A stretch of 64,000 bases of DNA. Source: Cytospora piceicola (lineage: Eukaryota; Ascomycota; Sordariomycetes; Diaporthales; Cytosporaceae). Position numbers and translations under genes: made by a program. Location of the stretch: the NCBI GenBank assembly GCA_023375675.1, contig JALQBC010000015.1, positions 744,001-808,000 on the forward strand, read 5' to 3'. Below the pieces are notes generated by a model that saw nothing but the letters and a program-made list of their open reading frames with translations, ran no database searches and was not told the DNA's origin. Positions 33,199-44,555 of this stretch are shown one piece after another (within the stretch, counting starts at the first letter, position 1; each line of letters opens with the position of its first letter).

Positions 33199-34247
33199 GA
33201 TTTTGGTCAATAGATATACACCGCTAACCGAATAGCAAGAATTCAAATTAAGGGAAAATCTCTATTTACTAGCTCCCCTACAGTAAATAAAATATATAAA
33301 AAATCTTATAAAATACTAAATATTATATTTACTATACTTATAAGTTTACTTTTTAAGTTTTATACTTCTTTAAATCTATAAAGACGAATTAAAAATATAA
33401 AGAAAAGAAAAGTTTTCGTATAGTCTTATCTTATCTCTGATAAGTTCCCGTCTCCGATAAGAAATTTTACACCTATTAAGATTATATTTCCCGATATTTC
33501 TAAACCTTTTAAATTTATAGAGTCCTTACCCGGGAAGTAGAACGGCCTTAGAAATAGAACGTGTAATCACTCCCGTACCTATTACTTAGGCCTAATTTAT
33601 ATTACTTTTAGAAATAACTATAATAACCTTAAATAATTCTAAAAAAATATAAAATAACTTTTCTAAACCTTAAAAAAGCTAAGCTACTTAGCGTAATCGA
33701 CGAAATAAATTTACGTAAGGCTATATTCCGAGAAGCCTGTTAAATATATAATATCGTAACCGGTACCTTATTATAACGGCTATACGGCGGTGTTAGCCGT
33801 TAAAAAGCCTATAAAGACTATTAAAAGCTATCGCTATAGCTAAAGGAAGGTATTTATAACTAGATTTTAGCCGAAGAAGCTTTATACCGAGCCTTTTCGA
33901 AGGCTACGGTTTATAAGTTTACTTAAAAGGTCTTATAGCTTTAAGAAAGCTAGGATATTTACTTTAGCTAGTATTAAGTTAACCGCTTTATTTTACATTA
34001 CTTAAAGATTTAAATAAAGGTTAAGAACCTCTTTAAATAAAGCCGGGCTAAAAAGGCTATAAAAAAGAAACTAAAAGATTATTTTAAAGCTATAAAAAAC
34101 CTTATTAAGAATAAAAGTATTAAGACGAAAGACATTGTTAATATAAACGAGAATAAAGTAGCTTTTAAAAAGCTTTACTATTATAAGGTCTTTAGCTTTT
34201 TTAAATTAAAAAAGGCTAACTTTATAAAAGGTAAATCTAACTTATAG

Positions 34248-34632
34248 ACGTTTATAATCGAAGCTATTACAGCCGATAGCTACCGGCTAATACCGGTACT
34301 AATTTTCGAAAGTAAATTACTTTAATAGTAGTAGTTTCTTAAGGTCGTTCTTAACTATAAATACTATTATTCGAGGAACAGCTAGTTTATAAAAGAGATT
34401 TATTATAAATAGTTTATAAAGGTTTTTCTCTTCGAAATATAGCCGGCTAAATACGAATATCGTCTTTTTATTTAAGATAACGTATAAACCTATTTACCTT
34501 TTTCGATTATAGTATAAGCTTAGATAAATCGAGTTTATATAGTCTTTCTTCCTTTTAAAACTTCCTATCTTACTTAGCTTTACGATAAAGGTCCTTTCTT
34601 TCCTTTTAAAACCTATTATACTTAAGAAACGG
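34248..34632 (+). pseudogene. Transposase (DDE, pogo/Fot1 type) relic, legible part
   Basis: In one frame the sequence reads TFIIEAITADSYRLIPVLIF followed by four TAA/TAG codons in a row, then RLFI-stop-DNV, VFLPFKTSYLT-stop-LYDKG and PFFPFKTYYT-stop. These align with the pogo/Fot1 segments TxIEAISADG..PPxLIFKG, the DGHxSH aspartate region and LPPHTSHLxQPLDxGxFxPLK. The second catalytic Asp region survives as DNV. The rest of the transposase (about 33.7-35.2 kb) is too mutated to place by eye. Confidence 0.75.
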
Positions 34633-35582
34633 CTAAGATTAACTACCTTCCGATTTCCTTTATTACGAATAAAAAGAAGACCTTCGAGTACTATTATAAG
34701 GCGGCCGAGAAAACCTTTATATAGTATAATATCCGGGAGGGCTTTTATATAACTAAACTAGTTTTATAAAACCTAATTAAAGTAATAAACTAGGTTTTAA
34801 AAGAAAAAGGTCGATTAGTTACTTTAAGTCCCGAGATATCGTTCGAATCTAGCCTGTTAGACCTTTTAGAGCCTTAAATTAAGACTTTACAGAAGTCTTA
34901 AAATCTAAAAGCTTAAGTAAAGCGGATTAAAAAAAGCTTTTAAAAGTTTTAAAACTAAATAATTAATAAAGCCGGTAAAGCTATAGATAGTTAAACGGCC
35001 GAAATAGCTAAGCTACGATAAGATAATATAAAGCTATAAATTATAATTAAAGAGTTATAGTTTCGGAAAAAATAGAAAATCTATAAGAATAGTAACTAGG
35101 CTTTTATAAACGTAGTTAACAAGTTTAAAGACAGCTAAAAGAATATATAAAGGCGATAACGTAACAGCTAGAACTATAATAGAAACCTTTATTACAATAG
35201 TAACTAAACTAGACTATATTATAAAGACGAGCTTTAAGGTTATTTCTATATATAGATTTAGTTAATACAATTAAAGGTAGTTAAGATATTTAAGGTTAAA
35301 AGGCTAGCTAAAATATATATAGCCGTTTTATTTCTAAGGCCGTTTTACTTCCCGGGTAAGGACTCTACCTAAGTTCTTCCGACTTATATAAAGTATTAAA
35401 TTTTTATTAAATATATATAATACTATAATAAATATATAATAAATATATTTAATATATTTAATATTTAAAGAAAAGGGTTTTTATTTTTATTTACTATAAT
35501 ATTAATTAGGTTAAAGTGTAAAAGCAGGTACTTATAAATCTGGTTATTTAGAAGAAATGTGGTGTAGCTATAGTGATAAAGT

Positions 35583-35615
35583 GACTTTCCGCAGAGATTG
35601 CACTGTCGCGCACCA
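35583..35615 (-). repeat. Right terminal inverted repeat of the Tc1/mariner element
   Basis: Exact inverted copy of the left end, followed by the TA target duplication. Confidence 0.95.
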
Positions 35616-35617
35616 TA

Positions 35618-36049
35618 ACACACGGACTCTTGCCGGGGGATCTTACAGGGGTCATTACAGGGGCCGAGCTGCCTTGAACTTGGCATGCCAGGCACGCTTG
35701 CGGTACCCACGGGGCCCTTTGATTGGGTAGGCTCCAGTCCCAAGGTTCCAATCGTGATGGAATAAATGCACACGTGCTATCGCACCCATCCTCGACATTC
35801 CAGTCGTTGTTATTTTCCCGTCAGGTCAGAAGGCCATTCTAGATGGCAGATAAAGCTAGTATACTTGCAAAGTTACCTGCATAACGACCAGCCAGCCACT
35901 AGCAGCCAGATAAGAGGTGAGATGAGGTGAGGTGAGGTGAGGTGAGGTGTTACACCAGGAACTCTCGATCTAACTTAGGAAGCGTATACCTTGTGTGTCT
36001 TCATCATCTCAATATCGACTTCAAACCGAGTCTGGAAGAGACAGGAAAC
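35618..36049. other. Spacer between transposon and methyltransferase relic, with GGTGA microsatellite
   Basis: Normal-composition DNA, no gene recognised. A (GAGGT)n microsatellite lies at 35914-35949. Confidence 0.5.
35914..35949 (+). repeat. (GGTGA)n microsatellite
   Basis: About seven tandem units of GAGGT/GGTGA, one interrupted (GAGAT). Confidence 0.85.
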
Positions 36050-36513
36050 TTTGATGATACGTAGACATACCGATCCAGTGTCTCAGATCCTGGCCTTCCA
36101 GATCTACCAAGTCCTTCTGGTCGAAGGCACATTCTTGACCCGCCTTGTTTCCTCCACCGCAAAATGACGAAGGCGCCGATGCCGTAACAACGGCTGTTTT
36201 TGCAACAAATCAGCATGAGGATGACCGGTTTGTGGTGGGTGTGCGTGGAAACACTCCAGTGCTCGGGATGCTAGGATTGCGGCACGGGTTGCGACCTTTC
36301 CACTTGCACCACTCGTCCTCGTCCCATCCGGGGTTGTCTCCAGATATCAAGATATAGGCATTCAGATTTCACCAGGAAACTCTCGGCCGGGGATCCAGCC
36401 TCCTGCAGATACTCCTCGTACTGCGACATCAGGCTAGCATTGGACACACACCCGACATAGAGAGCGATGTTGGCCCACAGCTTCTCTGGCAGCGGCTTCC
36501 TTGTAAAAATGTC
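36050..36513 (-). pseudogene. Arsenite-methyltransferase-like pseudogene, 3' part
   Basis: Reading leftward from the copia insertion point the minus strand gives IFTRKPLPEKLWANIALYVG, CVSNASLMSQYEEYLQEAGS and FLVKSE, the region after motif ISDI in class-I methyltransferases of the AS3MT/ArsM group (usually SDIxxxKPLPxEL...ALYVGCxxGAS). It joins directly to the part at 46504 (AISD/IF) when the element and one ATGTC copy are removed. The end further left is shifted between frames and less certain. Confidence 0.75.
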
Positions 36514-36663
36514 TAAGACGATCTAGAGCAGGGCACATCGAATAAAGCAACTTAACTGCTATTATACACTATTTATAATAAGCGTAAGAAGCTCTCTTAT
36601 ATAAACTATATTAGTAGCGAGCTCTATAATAAAATAAGCCTAAATATATTTAGATACGTGATA
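36514..36663 (-). repeat. 3' LTR (left) of the copia element
   Basis: 150 bp, direct repeat of 46349-46498; most mismatches are C/T or G/A transitions, as RIP makes. Confidence 0.9.
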
Positions 36664-36906
36664 TATCCTTTAAACGATACTTAAATCGTCTATTATATAT
36701 ATTATAAGCTTACTATTATAGTATTTTAAATAATAATAAAAGAAATATAGCTGTAAAAGGCTTTAATAGCTATAATAGCGCTTTTAAATAAATATAATAT
36801 AATAAAATAACGTCTACTATATACCCTTTAAGTACTTCTTTTAAACTTATAAAAGCTCCCTTTCTTTTTATACTACGCCTTTCTATATTTTTTAAGCTAA
36901 TAAACT

Positions 36907-36919
36907 TATATATACGTAC

Positions 36920-36955
<36 letters not shown>

Positions 36956-36972
36956 ATATATATATATATATA
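36907..36972 (+). repeat. (TA)n microsatellite
   Basis: About 65 bp of alternating TA with interruptions ACGTACG and AACA, just inside the left LTR. Confidence 0.9.
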
Positions 36973-37204
36973 AAATACCGCCCCCTGCCTTTATTAAAAT
37001 GCTTACGTTAGCCGTAAAGAAAGTAAGCAGGCTTTTTCCGAGCTCTTTTTTAATTTAAAACTAACTTTAAGAATAAGGTAAGCCTATTAAAAAGATTCCT
37101 TACTTTAGCGGTCCCTTTTATAAACGCTTCCCGGAAAAGTAATAGGCTTAACGTAAGCTAACTACTTGTATATATATTACTTATTTTAGGTTTTTAAACG
37201 TTTT

Positions 37205-37688
37205 TCGTTAATTACTTTAAACAGCTTACTGCTTAATCGAATAATAATAACGGCGGCTTCGACGTTTATTAAGACGTTTTTTATATTAGCTACTTTTACT
37301 TTACTTTCGCCGGCTATTTAACCGGTACTTATTTCGATTAAGCTAACCTCGGTCGTTTTACTTATTACGTTCGGTATACCTTAAGGTATAAATATAAGCC
37401 GGTCTTCGAGCTTACCGTTTATATTATTATCAAGCTTATTAAGTTTTTTAAAAAAGATAACGCGACCTTTAAAGCCTTATTCGCTACTTACCTACGTATA
37501 AAGGTATTACTTAGCGAGGTCGAAAATAAAAAAGATAAGTAAAATAAAAGTAACTCTTTTACTTAAAATAAGTAAAAAAAGGAAAAGAATAAAAAAAAGA
37601 AGTAAGATAAAGATAAAGATAAGAAACGTATTATATTTAAACGTAAGATAAAAAAAGGCTTATATACTTTAGTTAATCTACTTTTTTA
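37205..37688 (+). pseudogene. Antisense open frame between pol and 3' LTR, unidentified
   Basis: Plus-strand frame, opposite to pol, of about 150 codons in which the visible stops are TAA, consistent with former CAA. It reads SNNNNGGFDVY, DVFYISYFYFTFAGYLTGTY, ANLGRFTYYVRYTLRYKYK, PVFELTVYIIIKLIKFFKK and DNATFKALFATYLRIKVLL, ending in a Lys-rich tail (KKEKNKKKK). In sequence this AT-rich, so long a frame broken only at RIP-type codons suggests a former gene. No family recognised; it may be an extra retroelement ORF or a captured gene. Confidence 0.45.
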
Positions 37689-37749
37689 AGTAAAAGTTTA
37701 CGTTTTAAGCTTTATAATATTAATAAAAGGTAATCCCTTTAAAATTAAA

Positions 37750-40700
37750 AGTCTTTTCTTATACTTACTTTAAATAACTATATAACGTTATAAAGATTTA
37801 ATAATACTTTAAAATATTCGAATTATACGTTTAATAAGTTCTTTATAAGCTTATTAACTAGTATAAGCTCGGTTAATATATATTATACGTAAAATAAACC
37901 TTTAACGTACTTTTATTTAAGCTATATATTATAAATATTAACGTAACAGAGCTTTATAATTACTTTTTTATTATCTTTAATAATTAGCTTAATAGTTTAT
38001 TAATTATTATTATAAAGGTTTTATAAGCTTTTAATATTAAAGGCTAGATTTCGGAATAGCCTTTTAATTATTATAAACTTTTTTATTATATATACTATAT
38101 TTAAAAGTTTTACTTTAATAATTAACGTAGTTATAGTATTTTATTAGATAGCTTATTAATAGATAAGCCTTTTATAAAGTATTATAGTATACTTATAAGA
38201 CGATCGTTTAAATTCTTTATCGTCTATAAAAAAAGTATTTACTATAAAAATAAAGACTTTCTTTTAATCGCTTCTATACCGAATCGAAAGTATATATAAG
38301 CTATAAAAATATAAAATACTTTACTCGATAGTATTTAAATACTTTAAGCCGGGATTTATTAAAAAGTAAAAAAGCTAAGTAGAAGAGAAGGCTATATTTA
38401 TTCGGATTATTATTACTAAGTATAAAAGTAATTTAACTCGCTTTTAATACGTTTTAATCTGTTTTTTTATTATTACTTTCTTATACTTCTTAAACGGTAT
38501 AAATAGTAAAAAGATACTTAAAGATTTTTATTCTATTAACTTAAAACGTTTTATAATCTTTTTAATATAAAAATTATAAGTAAGGTAAATATATCCCGTT
38601 ACTTTATCTTTAATAATATAGACTTTTAAGTATTATTCCGCTACTTTTTAAGCTTTTACTTTATATACTTATATAAGCCTATCGATTACTTTATAAGCTT
38701 TTTATTAGTTACGCTTATAATAGATTATAAGGTAATTATTTATATAAAATACTATAGTAATAGTTTTATACTTATTTTAAAAGAGATACTACTTTTTTCT
38801 ATTAAGTTTTAAACCGAGCTTTTTAAGTATAGATATAAATTCCTTATACTATAGTAATAAAGCGTTCTATAGTTTATATAACGCGTTTAATAGCCGTATA
38901 TACTTTTTAAGCTTTTTAAAGCTATCCGGAAGCTTATAATAAACCGGCTAGCCTTTAAATAAAACGTTTAAAAAGACGTTTACTATATCGAACTACTTAA
39001 TTTTAAAATTAAACTAAGTAGCTATAGTAATAGCGATTTAAAACGACCGTATAGTAAGTATAGCTACGTAAGTGCTTTAAAGCGTATTAACCGGCTAGAA
39101 ATCGCTATATATATATATCTATACTTTTCTATACTTTAAAAAGCTGTTTTTATTCTATTTATACGTAAAGATCTATTTAAAAAGAAGTAGCCGGCTATTA
39201 ACTATATTTTTATTTATCTTTTACTACGTTCTTTTTACAATTAAAGTTTAAAGTTTTAAATATATAGCCTTTATAAAAAGCTCGGCCGTCGGATAATTCT
39301 AAAGCTCTTTTTAATTATCCGGTAGCGGTTTAATAAGCTTATTTCGGTATAAAAGAAAACGAATAAGTCCTATACTTTTATAAGCAGCTAAATATTATTA
39401 TACTGCTATAAATAAAACTATATATAACGTTTTATATACTCGGTTACCTTTATTTAAAGCTTTTTACTAATTAAGTATAAAAGTATTAAAAAAGGTTAAC
39501 TACTTATATTCTTTCGAAACGTTAATTAATTTATCTTCGAAAAGTATTATTATAAAAGCTTCGCCGTTCTTTAATAAAAGCTTTTATTAACGTCGGCTTA
39601 CTTTTATTCCCGGTTTTTACTTTACTTACTAAAAGCGTTTAAGCTAAAAAGATTCTACTTATAGTAGACTATTAATATATATTACGATAGTATTACCGGT
39701 TGTTTTTTTATCCGGCGAAAAGAGTCGTATACTTACGTCCGAAACTTCGTTACTTTCGTATTAAAGGTTTTATATACCCTATTTATCGTAAGTTAAGTTT
39801 TACTAGCCTTTTTTATTTAAAGCAGACGGCTTATTATCTTCCGTCGCTTTAAACGGCAGGTTAGGTATATTTTTAAAGCTCGGTAGTCTTATTAATAGTT
39901 ATTTACTTTTTATCTTTAAGCCTTCGAGCGGTTTACTTAAAAGCTTAGTTTTTAGTAGGCGTACTATAACGGCCTACTCTTTAAAACTGTTAAGGATTCC
40001 GAGCGCTTTAGTAACTAAAGTTATATTTATTACTTTATTATTTATAATCTTAAGTAATATATCTATATATTCGAGTATAATTAAACTATCGGCTTTTTTC
40101 TTTAGCTTATAAAAAAGCTTTTTATCGAAGACAACGTTATATATAGTAATTACTTAGTCGATTATAAAGATTTAAATTAAGTAAATATTAAACGCTTTAT
40201 AGTTTACTAAATAGCCGATATACGCTTTCGGTCGTACTTTAAATAAACGTTTACTATATTTTACTTTTTAGTTTTTAATTAAAGGATATATTCGGTATCT
40301 ATATATATATATATTCCTTTAATTAAGACGTAGGTTTACTATAAGTTTATAAACTCGGTAAAGAGTATATTAACGGAAATACTAAATAAACTACACTTCG
40401 AATACTTAGTTTAAAAATACCTATACTCTTCTTTAACGTAGAGATCGGTTATAAAGATATATAACTATTATACTTATCTATAGTTATAGCTTTTTAAATA
40501 AGTTAGCCGCGGTATATATTTTAATCAATTTAGTAATAACTTTCTTTCTTATATACTTACTATTTCCGTTCGGCTTATAAGTATAAGTCGGCGTAAGCTC
40601 GAGTTCGATTTTTTTATATATATATTACTTTATATAGTTAGTACTACCGTACTTTAAAATTACCGCTTTTTTATTATCTTAACAGACCTTATAAACTATA

Positions 40701-42845
40701 AGCTTATATTTAGTTTTTATTATATTTTAAAACTTTTTAAGCGTAGGAAATATATCTTTTTTACTTTTCGATAAAAGTATTTTCGTATAAAGCACCCCCG
40801 AGAACTTATTTTTAATTACTAATAGTTAAGATAAACTGTTTAGCTTACGTAGGAAATTAAATAGATTTTAGTTAATATATTAAAACAGGCGTAATAAACG
40901 GTTTTTAAAAACTTATTTTAATATTATATATAAGGTATACGCTATTACGTAATACTTATACTTTATACGCTATATACTATTAATCTTTACTTTTTATATA
41001 GCTTAAACTATTACTTTTAAAGCTTTTAACCTTAAATGCCTTAATCGTAAGTATTAAAGATACTCTGAATCTTCTTTAGTTAATAAAGGCTATACGCTTT
41101 TCTTTTAAGTTACCGCGAGTATTATATACGTAATAATATTAACGTCGTTTATCGGAATTATTATTTAGTCGCTTATATAGGTAAAAAGAAGCTTATATTT
41201 AAAAAAAACTAAGTTATAACGGTATATTAACTACTTAACTATTACGTTTTTATCGAATATTCTATACCGAAGGGTATAGTTTAGTTTTATATACTATATA
41301 CTAACCTGTTTTAAATAAGCTTCTGAAATAATATTAATATAAAAGCTTTTTATATATATAACGTTTTAAAAGATTAAGTTTTTTATATTAAGTCTTTAAG
41401 CTTTATTAAAGACGTTTTTAATTATTTAAGTCTCTTTAGTAGTAATCGGAAAAGTAGTAGTATTAGCCTTTATTATATTACCGGGCTTAGCTTTTTAAAC
41501 CGAGTCGGAAATAAATAAGTCTATAGTGTTAACTAAGTAAGAAGCTTTATAGTTATCGATTAAAATATTATATAAGAGTTAGTAAAAGAGGGCGTAAATA
41601 ATTAAGTAAATATCTTATTTAATAAAAGTAAAATACTTCCGGAAAAAAGTATTAATCTCTTTAGGATATATAAATTAACCCTATTCGGTTTTACTTTTAC
41701 TTTTAATCTATCTTTTATTAAAAAGCCGTCCTTTAAGAGTAAACTAGCTTGTTTTTTTAAAACGCTTATATATCTCGCTTACCTACGAAGGCGTAAACAA
41801 GTTCTTTCTAAGCCTTTAAATAAGCTTTAAAAAGCCTTTCGTTATTATTTTAAGCTTAACGTAATCTTTAAGTTACTATAAATACGTTTAACTATACAGA
41901 TAAAAAACTTTCGGCTTATCGCTATAAGATCCTTTTTAAAATACTTAATTTAAAAACGTAGTAAATATAACAGGTCTTTTAAAAAAGCGGTTAGCTTTTT
42001 TATAACTAAAAGTAATAAACTATATACCGAACTGCTTTAAAGTAAGTATAAGGCTATTTAGCTTATTATCTTTAACGAGGTTTTATATAACATAACTAGC
42101 TTAATCTAAAGCTATATATTCGCTAACCGTATTAATAAAGTTTTTAATAGTAAATACGTTATTTATATCTATTAAATTATATACTTAGGTATAAAGAAAT
42201 ACTTAGTATTATTAAATATACTATTTAAAAAGGTCTTTCTTTTCCGCTTTCGCTATCTTAAACGTCGCCCGGTATTCTTTTACAGCGGTTATTTTTACGT
42301 TTAAAAAAAAAAGGGCTAAATAATCCTTTAATACTCGGATAACTTTTTAAAGCGTAATAATACCTTATATAACGATTTTAACTTAAATAAAAGTAAGTAA
42401 ACTAACGTTTACCGTACGGTTTACTTAGTTTTAAACCGTAAAGTAGTAGTTTAAAACAATCGAAGTAATTATATTACTTATATTTTACTACTTTTAAAGC
42501 TAATCGAGCTTTAAAACGGCTTTATTATAATTAGGTTCTTCCGGCTTAATTAAAGCCGTGTCGTAAGTAGCTTAATCGCTTTAATTTTAATTCTTAAGCT
42601 ATTTAATATAATCTATTTAAGTAGCTACTCTCTTAGAATTAAATATACTTTTAAGCGTAAGTTATATAAGAATATTAGTTAAAGAGTTTAGCTAATCAGG
42701 CTTTTTAAGATCGACCTGTTTTTAAATACTACAGAGTATATAGTAAAATTTAAGCTAAAGAAACTAAGTTAAGTAACTCTTACGATTATATAAAAGTACC
42801 GAGCTTATAAGAATAGATTTTAAGCTATTAAAAGATATAATTAAA
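37750..42845 (-). pseudogene. copia gag-pol polyprotein, destroyed by RIP
   Basis: On the minus strand near 39.0 kb, taking TAA/TAG as former CAA/CAG, the RT region reads AT-stop-FNFKIK-stop-FDIVNVFLN, then PVYYKLPDSF, YIRLLNALYKL-stop and LLL-stop-YKEFISILKKLG. This follows the copia pattern DVVxAFLNxxL, PEGF, L.KALYGLKQS and LW...L...L...GF. Further on, VFYINNYLIIYYKR replaces the FVDD box, and VTGYIYLTYNFYIKKIIKRF matches the L.Q..Y...IL..F stretch. Total span of about 5.1 kb fits a 1,600-1,700-residue gag-pol. Integrase and gag lie at higher coordinates but are too mutated to mark. End points are approximate. Confidence 0.75.
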
Positions 42846-42848
42846 GTA

Positions 42849-42925
42849 ATGCCTTCCGTTAGGAAGGTTGATGTTTGTTTTACAAGGCGGGCGAGCACAA
42901 TAGAAAATTGTTGCCCTTGAGATTG
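42849..42925 (+). repeat. 75-bp palindrome-headed repeat, copy B
   Basis: 77 bp, near-identical to 8507-8581, starting at the same ATGCCTTCCGTTAGGAAGG; palindrome core at 42852-42867. It marks an abrupt change from exhaustively RIPped copia sequence to sequence with normal CA and TG content. Confidence 0.8.
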
Positions 42926-43157
42926 TGCCACCTGTTTTTGATTCTGATTGGCTCTGAATTACAATCATGCTGATTCGCTGCAGCACCCGTTTCTCAGATT
43001 TGATTGGATGCTGAAAGTAGTGTTTTTAGCCGTCGAACGGCTAAGAGAACTAGAGATTGTAAGGCTTTTAATGCCTGCCGGAAGACTTACAGTCACTTTA
43101 AGGCCTACGATAAGGTCGGACCTACGATAAGGCCGTCTGTAATAGACCTTAGGTTCG
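42926..43157. other. RIP-poor island inside the copia element
   Basis: About 230 bp rich in CA and TG (GATTCGCTGCAGCACCCG, TTGATTGGATGCTGAAAG) in contrast to both sides; probably part of a younger nested insertion beginning at 42849. No coding signal. Contains a short repeat of CCTACGATAAGG at about 43105 and 43121. Confidence 0.6.
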
Positions 43158-43600
43158 AACTAAGATGCACGCTCGAGTTTTAATCCGATTAAGACGTACT
43201 TACCCCAATCTGATTCTGTAGAAAAAGGGCTATTAAACCGTATATTTAATTAAATCGTAGCCCTTAAGGTAAGCTTAGTATTAAAGCTAATAGTTCTAAT
43301 TCTGTAAGTTCTTAAGGTTCTTAACCCGAACCCTAGCCTTTCCCTTCCTCTTTACTTACTTAAGCCTTTAGGCTTATACTAAGATGTACGCTCGAGTTTT
43401 AATCCGATTATAAAGCAGTTACCTAAATCTGAATCTGTAGAAAAAGGGCTATTAAAAGGTATATTTAATTAAATCGTAGCCCTTAAGGTAGGCTTAGTAT
43501 TAAAGCTAATAGTTCTAATTCTATAAGTTCTTAAGGTTCTTAACCCGAACCCTAGCCTTTCCCTCCTTTCTTCTTTACCGAAGGCTTATATAAGCCTTTA
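43158..43600 (+). repeat. 219-bp tandem duplication
   Basis: Two direct copies with period 219 (anchors: GCTCGAGTTTTAATCCGATT at 43171 and 43390; the TTCTTAACCCGAACCCTAGC segment ends each unit). Differences are mostly transitions plus small indels. The second copy leads straight into the GTAA array. Confidence 0.85.
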
Positions 43601-43604
43601 GATT

Positions 43605-43609
43605 CGAAT

Positions 43610-43695
<86 letters not shown>

Positions 43696-44492
43696 GGTAA
43701 GTAGGTAAGTAAGTAAGTAAGTAAGTAAGTAGGTAAGTAAGTAAGTAAGTAAGTAAGTAGGTAAGTAAGTAAGTAAGTAGGTAGGTAAGTAAGTAAGTAA
43801 GTAGGTAAGTAGGTAGGTAAGTAAATAAGTAAGTAAGTAAGTTAGTTAATAAGTTAGTTAGTAAGTTAGCTAGTAAGTAAGTAGGTAAGTAAGTAAGTAG
43901 GTAAGTAAGTAAGTAGGTAAGTAAGTAAGTAGGTAAGTAAGTAAGTAGGTAAGTAAGTAAGTAGGTAAGTAAGTAAGTAGGTAAGTAAGTAGGTAAGTTC
44001 GCTAGTAAATTAGCTAGTAAGTAAATTCGCTATTAAATAAGTAAATAAATAAGTAAGTAGGTAGGTAAGTAAGTAAGTAAGCAAGTAAGTAGGTAGGTAA
44101 GTAAGTAAAGTAGTTAGTAAGTTAGTTAGTAAGTTAGTTAGTAAGTTAGTTAGTAAGTTAGTTAGTAAGTTAGTTAGTAAGTTAGTTAGTAAGTTAGCTA
44201 GTAACTAAGTAAGTAAGTAAGTAGGTAGGTAAGTAGGTAGGTAAGTAAGTAGGTAAGTAAGTAGGTAAGTAAGTAGGTAAGTAAGTAAGTAAGTTTGCTA
44301 GTAAATTAGCTACTAAGTAAATTCGCTATTAAATAAGTAAATAAATAAGTAAGTAGGTAGGTAAGTAAGTAGGTAAGTAAGTAAGTAGGTAAGTAAGTAA
44401 GTAGGTAGGTAAGTAAGTAGGTAGGTAAGTAAGTAAAGTAGTTAGTAAGTTAGTTAGTAAGTTAGTTAGTAAGTTAGCTAGTAACTAAGTAG

Positions 44493-44523
<31 letters not shown>

Positions 44524-44524
44524 G

Positions 44525-44555
<31 letters not shown>

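Larger units (their letters stand above)
33166..35615 (+). mobile_element. RIP-inactivated Tc1/mariner (pogo/Fot1-like) DNA transposon
   Basis: 2,450 bp with perfect 33-bp terminal inverted repeats (33166-33198 and 35583-35615, starting TGGTGCGCGACAG), flanked by TA on both sides (33164-33165 and 35616-35617), the target duplication of Tc1/mariner elements. The inside is extremely AT-rich and nearly lacks CA and TG, as exhaustive RIP leaves it. A transposase is still legible around 34248-34632, with most stops explained as CAA/CAG turned TAA/TAG. Cannot be active. Confidence 0.9.

Noticed and set aside
33300..42800. A natural AT-rich isochore, mitochondrial insertion or centromere
   Set aside because: Transposon ends, target duplications and readable transposase and reverse transcriptase with TAA/TAG at Gln positions show RIPped transposons. 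The sequence is not mitochondrial.
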